From the NCBI GenBank assembly GCA_017480795.1, contig JAFURY010000113.1:1-47771 (forward strand): a DNA stretch of 47,771 bases, in the 5' to 3' direction. A model generated the notes under the pieces. That model saw only the letters and a program-made list of their open reading frames with translations. It was not told where the DNA came from and ran no database searches. Origin of the DNA: Succinivibrionaceae bacterium (lineage in GTDB: Bacteria > Pseudomonadota > Gammaproteobacteria > Enterobacterales > Succinivibrionaceae). Made by a program: the position numbers and the translations under genes. Of the stretch, positions 41,113 through 47,771 are shown piece by piece (position 1 is the stretch's first letter; each line of letters begins with the position of its first letter).

Positions 41113-41709
41113 TCAAATGAGCACGCACCCGAATGACTTGGCGGCGGCGCGTAATACCTTGCACTTGGCAGCGTCATCTGTAGCCCAAAGAAATTCCCGG
41201 AGATTGCCGGAGCGAGTGACGAGCTCCCGCGCAAATGGGTTATCCACATCACGACAGTAGGTACAGGCTTCGGCAAGGCGGCGGGGCGTCATGGCCTTTA
41301 CATCGTCCAGCAGGCCGTCGTGATCCACCAGCCAGCGGCGCGTAATATCGTCGTTGCGATAGACCGGCCAGCTTTGCCCGCAAGTACGGACAATGTACCA
41401 ATGTGCTCCCTGATCTTCTATCCTGTCACCGCTGGAATGAAGATCGTACTTTTCGCATACATCCAGGACGGCGTGAAGCTGCGCCTTGCGGGCGTCGAAG
41501 TAGTCTGGGCGCTCCACATCGATATGATAGCGCGGGACAAGAATAACTTGGGATGTGCAATAGTCCCCATAGATGTCAATGTCAAAGCCAATATCGCTGA
41601 TGCCCTCGATCTGCAAGAGATCGTTTTCCAGGGCCTGCAGCCTGCCGCGAATGCCACGGCGAAGCGCATGTTGCTCGGCCCGCTTATCGTACATAATATT
41701 TCGCCTCAC
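41113..41709 (-). CDS. hypothetical protein, 198 aa
   Basis: Starts at 41709, overlapping the stop of the gene before it. A mixed alpha/beta sequence with DIGFDIDIYGDYCTSQVILV and VRTCGQSWPVYRNDD segments. Unknown family, no membrane helix. Followed by hairpin repeat A. Confidence 0.6.
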   Translation of the reverse strand: MRRNIMYDKRAEQHALRRGIRGRLQALENDLLQIEGISDIGFDIDIYGDYCTSQVILVPRYHIDVERPDYFDARKAQLHAVLDVCEKYDLHSSGDRIEDQGAHWYIVRTCGQSWPVYRNDDITRRWLVDHDGLLDDVKAMTPRRLAEACTYCRDVDNPFARELVTRSGNLREFLWATDDAAKCKVLRAAAKSFGCVLI

Positions 41710-41951
41710 ATCTTATCGTTTTTCAATGGATCCTCGCTGCGCGGTTTCGTACGCGGCGCGTGATTCGCTTCTTTTCGCGTCAGGAAAATCGTCTTTCCTA
41801 TTTCGTCCATGTGATAATATCGCTTGTGCGCACTCAACTTGGCATTTTTCTGCGCAGCTACGGCAAAGCGCGGGCCATACCATCCATATACATACCACTT
41901 CTGCACCGATCCATCGGCTTCTTTGGTGTACAATCTATCGTTTGTGTACAT
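41706..41951 (-). CDS. hypothetical protein, 81 aa
   Basis: Start 41951 behind TAGGAGG, directly after hairpin repeat B. Aromatic and basic (VQKWYVYGWYGPRFAVAAQ). Ends in overlap with the next gene. No family recognised. Confidence 0.6.
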   Translation of the reverse strand: MYTNDRLYTKEADGSVQKWYVYGWYGPRFAVAAQKNAKLSAHKRYYHMDEIGKTIFLTRKEANHAPRTKPRSEDPLKNDKM

Positions 41952-41962
41952 TACATCCTCCT

Positions 41963-41989
41963 ACTCGCGTACAATGCCCACAGGCGGGA
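41963..41989 (-). repeat. RBS-adjacent hairpin repeat, copy B
   Basis: The most diverged copy: TCCCGC...GCGAGT around GTGGGCATTGTAC, followed by AGGAGG and the start at 41951. One stem position no longer pairs. Confidence 0.65.
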
Positions 41990-41995
41990 GACAGG

Positions 41996-42307
41996 TCAAA
42001 ACTTCTTTGCGCACAGGTCGATCAATTCCTGGGCGGCGGTCAGGTAACTATCGGCGGTGACACACACCACATAAAGCACGTTGCGCGGCTCCAAGTTCTT
42101 GCGATCCGGCGTTTCATACACGAAAAAATATTCCTCGCCGCTGCAATGCTGCATCACTCTGAAGCGCTCCCGCTGGAAAGGCGAAAGCTCATTCGCCACA
42201 TCATCGCCCTTTTCATAGGTGATAGCTATATCGTTTCGTCTGCCGTGCAGACAAACCATGTCCTCGATCCGCTGGGCAATATCCCGCAGCACATCATCAC
42301 GATCCAT
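41996..42307 (-). CDS. hypothetical protein, 103 aa
   Basis: ATG 42307 follows AAAGGAG. Residues MDRDDVLRDIAQRIEDMVCL and EEYFFVYETPDRKNL; no known motif. The frame is open upstream but that part lies across the intergenic spacer. Confidence 0.6.
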   Translation of the reverse strand: MDRDDVLRDIAQRIEDMVCLHGRRNDIAITYEKGDDVANELSPFQRERFRVMQHCSGEEYFFVYETPDRKNLEPRNVLYVVCVTADSYLTAAQELIDLCAKKF

Positions 42308-42345
42308 AGTATAGCTCCTTTCAAATGGTTTCGCGGCGTTGCGCG

Positions 42346-43017
42346 TCACGCGTAGGCCGTATATTCGCCAACATCGCCCTCTTTCCAAGGGTGCAAATGT
42401 CCATAACCACCCGGCGAGTTGATCCATAATTCACCATCCAGGCATTTGGTGCGCAGGGTATAGGATTTATCATCACGAAAACTGTCACGGATGGGCCGGG
42501 AAAGGCCGGTCAAGGTCTGGCCCACCGGCCTGCAGATCGTGCGAAGCTCACGCACGACGATGGTATGCTGCCCCTTTAGGGCCGTGACCTGGTAATAATC
42601 CACGTTGGTCTGCTCATATCCCCATTCGCAGGAGAACATATCGCCCAGGTGAACGCCCTCGGCGTTCTGCGTATCCTCGGCGGCGCGGCGCTGCTCATAG
42701 GCGACACGGGCGGCAAACTCGTCCGGCTCATAGGTGCTGATCTCTCCGCGTATCTTGTCGCGGATCTCCGCGTCCTGCCGGTATTGCTCGTCCAGCTTCG
42801 CATTCTCCCTGGCCTGTTCCTCGTCGGTATACCAGCCGGTGCCATACAAAGCGCGGTTCTGCTCGGTGGCATCCACCACGCGCAGGATTTCCCGATCAGG
42901 GTGCAGCGTTTGGAAGATATATTGCGCCTCGGCGGGGCCTTCTGCCAGGACGGCAACGGCGGTTCTGACATAATTTTGCCCAGGGGTCAATGGATATTCG
43001 ATAACATAGCGGTTCAT
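42346..43017 (-). CDS. conserved phage/plasmid hypothetical protein with DEFA motif
   Basis: A 223-aa protein behind AAGGAGGA. The C-terminal half has SCEWGYEQTNVDYYQVTAL and VVRELRT, which I associate with a widespread unnamed family of Gram-positive mobile elements. EPDEFAARVA at residues 97-106 is the peptide shared with three other proteins of the operon. Preceded by hairpin repeat C. Function unknown. Confidence 0.65.
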   Translation of the reverse strand: MNRYVIEYPLTPGQNYVRTAVAVLAEGPAEAQYIFQTLHPDREILRVVDATEQNRALYGTGWYTDEEQARENAKLDEQYRQDAEIRDKIRGEISTYEPDEFAARVAYEQRRAAEDTQNAEGVHLGDMFSCEWGYEQTNVDYYQVTALKGQHTIVVRELRTICRPVGQTLTGLSRPIRDSFRDDKSYTLRTKCLDGELWINSPGGYGHLHPWKEGDVGEYTAYA

Positions 43018-43031
43018 GCGTGATCCTCCTT

Positions 43032-43058
43032 ACCCGCGTACCATGCCCACGGGCGGGC
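43032..43058 (-). repeat. RBS-adjacent hairpin repeat, copy C
   Basis: Minus-strand GCCCGC...GCGGGT with GTGGGCATGGTAC between, followed by AAGGAGG and the start at 43017. Next to it on the upstream side is the CGCCGCAAAATCATT motif. Confidence 0.75.
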
Positions 43059-43074
43059 AAATGATTTTGCGGCG

Positions 43075-43251
43075 TTATCCGAGGATGAAGCAGGCGACGA
43101 TCACCAGGCCCATCATCAGGCCGGTTGCGGACCCGACGAGAAGGGATTGCCACCAGGTCAGCGGACGGACGCTCAATTCATGCAGCGCGGTCCAGTCGAT
43201 CCCGCGACGATGGCGGGCACGGTAGAAGATGGTGTTGGAGAGTTGAGACAT
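43075..43251 (-). CDS. small membrane protein, 58 aa
   Basis: ATG at 43251 behind AAAGGAG, ending at TAA 43075-43077. A basic N-terminus (FYRARHRRGIDW) then a membrane helix (SLLVGSATGLMMGLVIVACF). Flanked by hairpin repeats on both sides. Unknown role. Confidence 0.6.
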   Translation of the reverse strand: MSQLSNTIFYRARHRRGIDWTALHELSVRPLTWWQSLLVGSATGLMMGLVIVACFILG

Positions 43252-43266
43252 ATTGTGCTCCTTTCT

Positions 43267-43290
43267 GCCCGCCTGTTATGCCGGGCGGGC
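43267..43290 (-). repeat. RBS-adjacent hairpin repeat, copy D
   Basis: The cleanest GC-type copy: a 7-bp stem GCCCGCC/GGCGGGC with CGGCATAACA between, followed by AGAAAGGAG and the start at 43251. Confidence 0.8.
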
Positions 43291-43319
43291 GCGGCGGGAT
43301 AACGAATGATTGCGCGGCG

Positions 43320-44366
43320 TTATAGCTGAGCGACACGGGCGGCGAACTCGTCCGGCTCCAGGGTGGGCACATCGCCCTCGGCGGGATCGGCGGCGTCCTG
43401 GGGCGCGTATGCTGGGAGTTTTTGCAGGGCGTCCACAATATGGCACAGGGCGCGTTCCGCGTTTGGCGTGAGTTTGCGCGTCCACACCTTGGCGCGTGGC
43501 GACCAGTGAAAGCCCTCGCCTTTCAATATGGCACGGGCGTCCTCGTCGGGCTTGCCGTCAAAAGCGATGTTCACGCGCCCATCGGCCGGGCGGCGCTCTA
43601 CGATGAAACCGCTGTGCTCCTCGTCGGCCTTGCCATCTGGCAGGGCGGCGGCCTGCTGCCGCTGGGCCTGAATGGTTTGCAGGCGTTCGCTGATGCGCTT
43701 CATCTCCGCGTTTGCGTTCTGCATGGTATAAGGCGCGTAAGGCACCTTGTATAAAGGATCGGCGGCTATGGCCGCGTCTATTTGTGCTGCGCTCTCGGCG
43801 CTGAGGTCCGGGCATCCCTTCATGGTGCCGTGCTTGCGCCACCAGGCATTGCGCTGCTTTCGCTTTTCGTGGCGTTCCCGCATTCCGTCCAGGCGGGCGG
43901 TGAGCTTTTCCACGGCCAGCGGGTCATCGGAAGAAATGGCATCGCGGCGTTTGCCGCTGCGATACTGCGCCAGCATTTCATCCAGGGGGATGGCATCATT
44001 GAGCATGCGCATCGTGTTTTCGATAAAGGCGTCCATTTTGCGATCCCATTCTGCGGCGGCTTCCATCTGTCTGTCAGCCTTCGCGCTGTTCTTCGCGCTA
44101 TTGTAACGCGCAGGGCCGCATACCGTCCACGGCATCCAGGCGGCGCGTTTGGCGATAATGTCATTGTAGGCTTTCTCCACCAGCTCACGCCACTCGGCAA
44201 GGCGACGATCCAGGATGGCGGCCTGTTGCTGGTTGGGGTTGTCATAGGTCATCTTGCCCAGTCCTTCGGCGTAAACGCGCTCGGCTTCACGGGCAAGGGC
44301 ACTGCCGGCGTCGTACTGGCTGGCGCTGTTGGCGGCAGAGATTGTGTTCTGGTTCAGGTTCAACAT
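43320..44366 (-). CDS. conserved phage hypothetical with helical core and WSP-type C-terminal domain
   Basis: A 348-aa protein; ATG 44366 (AAGGAGG upstream) is preferred to 44384. The central part (SSDDPLAVEKLTARLDGMRE, RNAWWRKHGTMKGCPDLSAE) matches a widespread phage/plasmid family. At about 267-305 the segment GFHWSPRAKVWTRKLTPNAE is a small domain also seen in the protein at 46490. The C-terminus ends LEPDEFAARVAQL, one copy of the shared DEFA motif. Function unknown, perhaps DNA- or defence-related. Confidence 0.65.
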   Translation of the reverse strand: MLNLNQNTISAANSASQYDAGSALAREAERVYAEGLGKMTYDNPNQQQAAILDRRLAEWRELVEKAYNDIIAKRAAWMPWTVCGPARYNSAKNSAKADRQMEAAAEWDRKMDAFIENTMRMLNDAIPLDEMLAQYRSGKRRDAISSDDPLAVEKLTARLDGMRERHEKRKQRNAWWRKHGTMKGCPDLSAESAAQIDAAIAADPLYKVPYAPYTMQNANAEMKRISERLQTIQAQRQQAAALPDGKADEEHSGFIVERRPADGRVNIAFDGKPDEDARAILKGEGFHWSPRAKVWTRKLTPNAERALCHIVDALQKLPAYAPQDAADPAEGDVPTLEPDEFAARVAQL

Positions 44367-44398
44367 AACGTGTTCCTCCTTCAAATGATTTCGCGGCG

Positions 44399-45124
44399 TC
44401 AGGCCGCTCTGCGTGTCATTTCAAAAAATCGGTGCGGCGTGATCTTTGTAACCTGGCTGATCCATTGGTCGGCCTTGTCCAGCTTGTCCGTGCCTGGCCT
44501 GTCGCCCACGACAAGCAGCGTTGTACCGGCTGGCATATTCTCGTAGGCTTTCCCGCCGAGGCTGCGCACAAGGGCGATTGCATCCTTGCGGGTGATGTGA
44601 TTTCCTGCATCGTCGCGCAGCGTGCCGGTAAAGGCAACAACGTGACCGGCGAATGGTTTTGGTGCGTCGAATGCCGCAAGACGTTCCGCAAACTCATCCA
44701 GCGTCAGGGTCACAATATCAGTGGCGGATTGCTCGGCGTCCGACACGGCAGGCGCAGAATGATTTGCGGGCGTTTCGGGCTGCGCTTTCAAGGCGCGTAG
44801 CTCCTTTTCGGCGTTCAATGCGCGCTCCTTCAGCTCGGCCAGCTCGCGTGCCTTGGCGACCTTGGCAGCGTGGCGCTGCGCCTGGGCTGCTTCGCGCTCG
44901 GCACGTCTGCGCTGGCGTTCCTGCTCAGCCGCTGCGCGTTGCTCCTCGGCGCGGCGCTTGGCGTTTTCCTTGGCGGCGATCCGCTCCCGTTCGGCCTGCT
45001 CTGCGGCGTCCTGGGCGGCGGCGGCTCGGCGGCGACTGCGCTCCCCGCAGATCACCAGCACGACGAACATAAGCGCAAGCAGGATAAACGGCATGGCGAC
45101 AATCCATTTTGCAGCGGAATACAT
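44399..45124 (-). CDS. membrane-anchored BRCT-domain protein
   Basis: A 241-aa protein behind AGGAGG. Membrane helix at about 8-27 (IVAMPFILLALMFVVLVICG), a long Ala/Glu/Arg coiled coil (about 30-112), a DEFA motif at 141-150 (TLDEFAERLA), then a BRCT domain at about 158-238. The BRCT part shows AFTGTLRDDAGNHITRKDAI, GGKAYENMP, TTLLVVGDRPGTDKLDKA and a final helix. BRCT domains bind partner proteins or DNA ends, usually in ligases. A membrane-tethered one is unusual. Confidence 0.7.
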   Translation of the reverse strand: MYSAAKWIVAMPFILLALMFVVLVICGERSRRRAAAAQDAAEQAERERIAAKENAKRRAEEQRAAAEQERQRRRAEREAAQAQRHAAKVAKARELAELKERALNAEKELRALKAQPETPANHSAPAVSDAEQSATDIVTLTLDEFAERLAAFDAPKPFAGHVVAFTGTLRDDAGNHITRKDAIALVRSLGGKAYENMPAGTTLLVVGDRPGTDKLDKADQWISQVTKITPHRFFEMTRRAA

Positions 45125-45135
45125 TGCGACCTCCT

Positions 45136-45160
45136 GCCCGCCTATTATGGCCGGACGGGC
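45136..45160 (-). repeat. RBS-adjacent hairpin repeat, copy E
   Basis: Minus-strand GCCCGTC...GGCGGGC pairs at six of seven positions around CGGCCATAATA, followed by AGGAGG and the start at 45124. Confidence 0.7.
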
Positions 45161-45193
45161 GCGGCGTCGTGGTGTTGGAATGATGCGGCGGCG

Positions 45194-45424
45194 TCAGCCT
45201 TGCCACATGCCATGTTCGTAGTCCTGTCCGTCCAGCGTGATGTAAATGGTTTGGTCCGTCCCGTCTGGACGCTCGTTGCGATACGGATCAGCGGGATCGT
45301 AGCACTCAACTGTCCAAATCTCGCTATCCTCGATGGCGTGACGAATGCCCTCGGTGCGTCCGGCCGCGAATGACAGGGCGGCGACCAGGATCATGGCGGC
45401 GGCGATCAATGCGATGCGTTTCAT
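45194..45424 (-). CDS. small exported or membrane protein, 76 aa
   Basis: Start 45424 behind AAAGGAC. The N-terminus MKRIALIAAAMILVAALSFA is a signal peptide or anchor; the rest is acidic and hydrophilic. Preceded by hairpin repeat F. The upstream in-frame ATG at 45508 lies in the previous gene. Confidence 0.6.
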   Translation of the reverse strand: MKRIALIAAAMILVAALSFAAGRTEGIRHAIEDSEIWTVECYDPADPYRNERPDGTDQTIYITLDGQDYEHGMWQG

Positions 45425-45439
45425 GTGCGTGTCCTTTCT

Positions 45440-45466
45440 GCCCGCGCACAATGCCCACGGGCGGGC
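45440..45466 (-). repeat. RBS-adjacent hairpin repeat, copy F
   Basis: Minus-strand GCCCGC...GCGGGC with GTGGGCATTGTGC between, followed by AGAAAGGA and the start at 45424. Confidence 0.75.
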
Positions 45467-45500
45467 GTAGTGGTGTTGGAATGGTTGCACGGCGTTGGCG

Positions 45501-46334
45501 TTAAGCAACGGCGATCAGGTCCAGGCAGGCGGCGAACTCGTCCGGCGAAACGGCATTGTCCGCAGATCCGCGAAGCGTGTCCTTGGCGTATTCGATGGGC
45601 GGGATGCCATCCGGCAGCGGGTAGTCCTTAATGCGCATGCCCGCTTCGGTCACATGTTCACTAAGCTGCAATTCTTTTTCGGGAATGTGGCAAGGCAGCA
45701 GAACGCCGTCGCCGCGTTCGGTGCGGACCACAAGGGGCGCGTGGCGCTTGGTGGACATGATGTTATAGAATATCACAGCGGCGTCAGGGAAAACGGCCAG
45801 CAGGTCGAGCAGATATTGAGCGTTGACAATGGGGGCACCATCGCCCAGATCATAGTAAATGCCAGGGCGGCGTTTGGCCGGAATGTGGGCGATCTTGGCG
45901 CGTTCCACCGTGATATAGGCGCGAAGCTCGGATATGCTGGGCAATGGCACGGCGGCGTACACACCAGACGATATATCGGGCACGATCTTGCCCAGATCAA
46001 TCGGTTTACCGGCGTTTTCGGGCCGCGGCTCCAGGGGCAAATGCTCGGTCAGGCGATAGGCACGGTAGCCGTCGCATACGCACTGGCGGCCCTGCTCGTC
46101 GGTCCAGGCGTAGTGCAATGATGTGCGGGCGTCGTGCTTTTTCATGCCGTCCAGCATGGCCTTGATCGTTCGCGTGGCGTTGAGTGTGGACTTGCTGGCG
46201 CTGGCCGCCGCTTCCAAGCGCAGATCGGATTCCAGCTCGTCACGGAGCTTGACAAGTTCCAGCGCGGCAGCCGTGCCGCATTCGCTCACGGCGAGACAGG
46301 CATTAACGCGGGTAAGCATGGTTTGGGTATTCAT
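45501..46334 (-). CDS. possible sliding-clamp-like protein
   Basis: A 277-aa protein after hairpin repeat G. CVCDGYRAYRLTEHLPLEPR and, near the C-terminus, VNAQYLLDLLAVFPDAAV and VVRTERGDGVLLP recall beta-clamp strands and the MPMRL-like end. This is weak and the full three-domain length is not reached. The last residues carry SPDEFAACLD, the shared DEFA motif. If clamp-like, it may serve phage replication; otherwise unknown. Confidence 0.4.
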   Translation of the reverse strand: MNTQTMLTRVNACLAVSECGTAAALELVKLRDELESDLRLEAAASASKSTLNATRTIKAMLDGMKKHDARTSLHYAWTDEQGRQCVCDGYRAYRLTEHLPLEPRPENAGKPIDLGKIVPDISSGVYAAVPLPSISELRAYITVERAKIAHIPAKRRPGIYYDLGDGAPIVNAQYLLDLLAVFPDAAVIFYNIMSTKRHAPLVVRTERGDGVLLPCHIPEKELQLSEHVTEAGMRIKDYPLPDGIPPIEYAKDTLRGSADNAVSPDEFAACLDLIAVA

Positions 46335-46351
46335 GGTGTTGGAGCCCTCCT

Positions 46352-46374
46352 GCCAGCGTATAATGCCCGCTGGC
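46352..46374 (-). repeat. RBS-adjacent hairpin repeat, copy G
   Basis: A 7-bp perfect stem GCCAGCG/CGCTGGC around GGCATTATA, followed by AGGAGGG and the start at 46334. A C-G pair of the other copies is replaced by A-T here, so pairing is kept while the sequence changes. Confidence 0.8.
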
Positions 46375-46489
46375 GTGGCGAATGATTTTGCGGCGAATGG
46401 TTTTCCGCGACGTCCCGTAGGGGCGTTTCGGCCTGTAACCGGCAGGCCATCATCAGGCGGAATGATCTGCGACCGTGCGCCCCGCGCCC

Positions 46490-47209
46490 TCAGGCGAGGG
46501 CGTTCAGGGCGGCGGCCAGCGCCTGGGCGGCGCGGAACGCCTTGGCAGTCAGGTGCTTATTATAGCTGCCCATGGCGGCGCTCCAGAAGAAGCCAGCACC
46601 CAGCACGGCGGCCTTCTGCGCATCCGTGGGGGCGCCGTCGAAGACTACGCGAGTGCGCTGGGCCGCCTGGTCGAACGCAATGCGCCAGCCGTTGCCGTCG
46701 ATGGTGGTGCCGATCCAGGGCTTGGCAACGATGGCGGCGTGCATGTCCTGCACGGGGGCGGGCTTGGGTGCATCCTGCACGGGGGCGGGCTTGTCCTGCG
46801 CCTTGGCGGGAGCGGGGACCTTGGGAGCCTTGGGGGCCTTGGCGGCCTTGGGAGCCTGGGCGGGCTTGTCCTGCGCCTTGGCGGGAGCCTGTACGGGGGC
46901 GGGCTTGGGTGCATCCTGCACGGGGGCGGGAGCACTGGCCTTGGCGGCCTTGGCAGCCTGGGCGGCCAGCTTGGCAGCGGCCAGGCAGTCCGCGTACATG
47001 GGCATGTCCACGCCGACGTGCATACGCACCGGCAGGTCGCCCAGCTTGGCGAACACGTACACGTCGCCTGTACGGGCGAGACTGTACTCGGCGGGCAGCT
47101 CGCGCCCATTCACGCATACGCTTGCGGGGGTGAAGGTCCAGGTGTTGGCAGGGGTCCAGGAGGTGGTGTTGGTGGTGTTGTTGGTGGTGGTGGTGTTGGT
47201 GCTCTTCAT
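46490..47209 (-). CDS. Pro/Ala/Lys-repeat protein with WSP-type C-terminal domain
   Basis: A 239-aa protein behind AAAGGAG, first gene of the minus-strand operon. The N-terminus is Thr/Asn-rich with a small domain at about 20-75. Residues about 92-160 are repeats of APVQDAPKPAPVQ and PAKAQDKPA. The C-terminal 75 residues (WIGTTIDGNGWRIAFDQ, GAGFFWSAAMGSYNKHLTAK) match the small GFxWSxxxxxWxRxLT-type domain of the gene at 43320. The repeat linker suggests an extended tether. Confidence 0.6.
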   Translation of the reverse strand: MKSTNTTTTNNTTNTTSWTPANTWTFTPASVCVNGRELPAEYSLARTGDVYVFAKLGDLPVRMHVGVDMPMYADCLAAAKLAAQAAKAAKASAPAPVQDAPKPAPVQAPAKAQDKPAQAPKAAKAPKAPKVPAPAKAQDKPAPVQDAPKPAPVQDMHAAIVAKPWIGTTIDGNGWRIAFDQAAQRTRVVFDGAPTDAQKAAVLGAGFFWSAAMGSYNKHLTAKAFRAAQALAAALNALA

Positions 47210-47332
47210 GGCATATGCTCCTTTCGTGCGGTCTTTGCCGCTGTCGGTTTGGTGTTGTGGCCGCCTTTCCCGGCGACGGCATCAGCTTAGCACAAAAACG
47301 GCCGCCCCGACGAAAATCGCAAAATCAAAAAT

Positions 47333-47376
47333 AATTTTCCCCCAGGCCCCTAAAGGGGCCGGGGAAAATTTTTTTT
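47333..47376. terminator. strong bidirectional terminator-like hairpin
   Basis: AATTTTCCCC + GGCCCC / TAAA loop / GGGGCC + GGGGAAAATT, 16 paired bases with one two-base bulge, followed by six T on the plus side and preceded by A-rich sequence. It insulates the minus-strand operon from DNA to the right. Confidence 0.75.
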
Positions 47377-47404
47377 GCGAAGGCCAACGGGCGCGTGTAC
47401 GAGA

Positions 47405-47425
47405 AGAAACCCCTACGGGGTTTCT
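47405..47425. other. short inverted repeat
   Basis: AGAAACCCC/GGGGTTTCT with loop TAC, 28 bp right of the large terminator hairpin. Possibly a second terminator reading leftward from an unseen gene. Confidence 0.4.
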
Positions 47426-47771
47426 CTTACCGCACGCGAGGGCGCGAGGCCCGGTTTTCGCCTTTGCCCTGCCCTGCTGGCTTCTTGCCGTGGGTGCCGT
47501 GGGCGTCCTCCCCTGGCCGCCGTCGCGCCGTCGCCGTCGCTGCCCTGGCCGCGAGGGACTGCCCATGCGCATATGCGCGAGGATCGCTCCGCCGTCGCCA
47601 CCTGGCCTGTCGTCGCTGCCCGGTTTATCGGCGCTGCCCGGTTTATCGGCGTGACCCGATCCGCTGGCCCGTTGGTCGTCGTTGCCCTGGCGGCGCGTCG
47701 CTGCTGCCCGCCGCGCTGCGCGCTGCCCACCGCCCAGGCTGGCCCGCTGACCGCGTGACTGGCTGGCCCAC
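47426..47771. other. GC-rich right edge without a convincing gene
   Basis: Very GC-rich compared with the rest. One minus-strand frame is open from the edge to 47282, but it crosses both hairpins, and open frames arise easily at this composition. An 18-bp tandem duplication (CGCTGCCCGGTTTATCGG) lies at 47614-47649. It could hold the end of a Gly/Asp-rich protein gene; I see no start, ribosome binding site or family. Confidence 0.4.

Noticed and set aside
41078..46374. Integron attC-like or CRISPR-like array
   Set aside because: Spacers between the repeats are whole genes, no GTTRRRY core pairs are present, and no cas or intI gene is near.
47282..47771. Minus-strand open frame running to the right edge
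   Set aside because: Crosses a strong terminator hairpin and lies in very GC-rich DNA where long open frames are expected by chance; no family.
1..47771. tRNA genes, insertion sequences, repressor/Cro switch
   Set aside because: Looked for on both strands by eye and not found; a lysogeny control region may lie outside the window.

Overview
The window reads as a 47.8 kb stretch of a temperate, contractile-tailed phage or prophage from a Gram-positive host. It is most likely a gut-type Clostridia: Shine-Dalgarno sites are strong AGGAGG, starts overlap stops as ATGA, there is an LLH-type holin and an SH3b endolysin, and the gene families are typical of clostridial prophages. No host chromosomal gene, rRNA or tRNA is visible. 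Repressor, recombinase and polymerase genes are absent, so the element probably continues past at least one edge.

Layout. (1) 1-11.6 kb, plus strand: an early operon of tightly overlapping small genes. It has a MazG-like hydrolase, a DnaD-like replisome organizer, an HNH nuclease, two radical-SAM proteins, a C5-cytosine methyltransferase, an ASCH protein and many small Cys-rich proteins. It ends with a putative late regulator, then a promoter followed at once by a terminator. (2) 11.8-21.3 kb: a lambda-type packaging and head module (TerS, TerL/gpA, portal, ClpP-type protease with nested scaffold, decoration protein, gpE-type capsid, connectors). (3) 21.3-33.7 kb: a P2/Mu-type contractile tail (sheath, tube, frameshifted chaperone, gpD hub, 1292-aa tape measure, LysM, gp25, gpJ, gpI, fibre-related proteins). 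(4) 33.6-37.2 kb: a complete diversity-generating retroelement (DGR): a 408-aa target protein with a C-terminal variable repeat, a hairpin, an Avd-like accessory protein, the template repeat, a structured spacer and the reverse transcriptase. (5) 37.2-40.6 kb: endolysin, two holin-type proteins, late terminator, tyrosine recombinase. (6) 47.2-40.7 kb, minus strand: a convergent operon of mostly unknown genes (including a membrane-anchored BRCT protein and a possible clamp-like protein). Its intergenic spacers carry a repeated hairpin placed directly on the ribosome binding site, and four of its proteins share a short DEFA peptide motif. (7) 47.2-47.8 kb: terminator-like hairpins and GC-rich DNA without a convincing gene.

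How it works together. Regions 2, 3 and 5 build and release the virion. The DGR rewrites the C-terminus of a protein encoded next to the tail-fibre genes, presumably varying host binding. All ten differences between the 120-bp template and variable repeats fall at template adenines, which is the hallmark of an active or recently active DGR.

The other main observations are a methyltransferase gene dual-coded with a second ORF, where one G6 tract appears to shift both frames; the hairpin-plus-RBS cassettes of the minus-strand operon; a lambda PR'-tR'-like late control arrangement; and three copies of a perfect palindrome at module boundaries.
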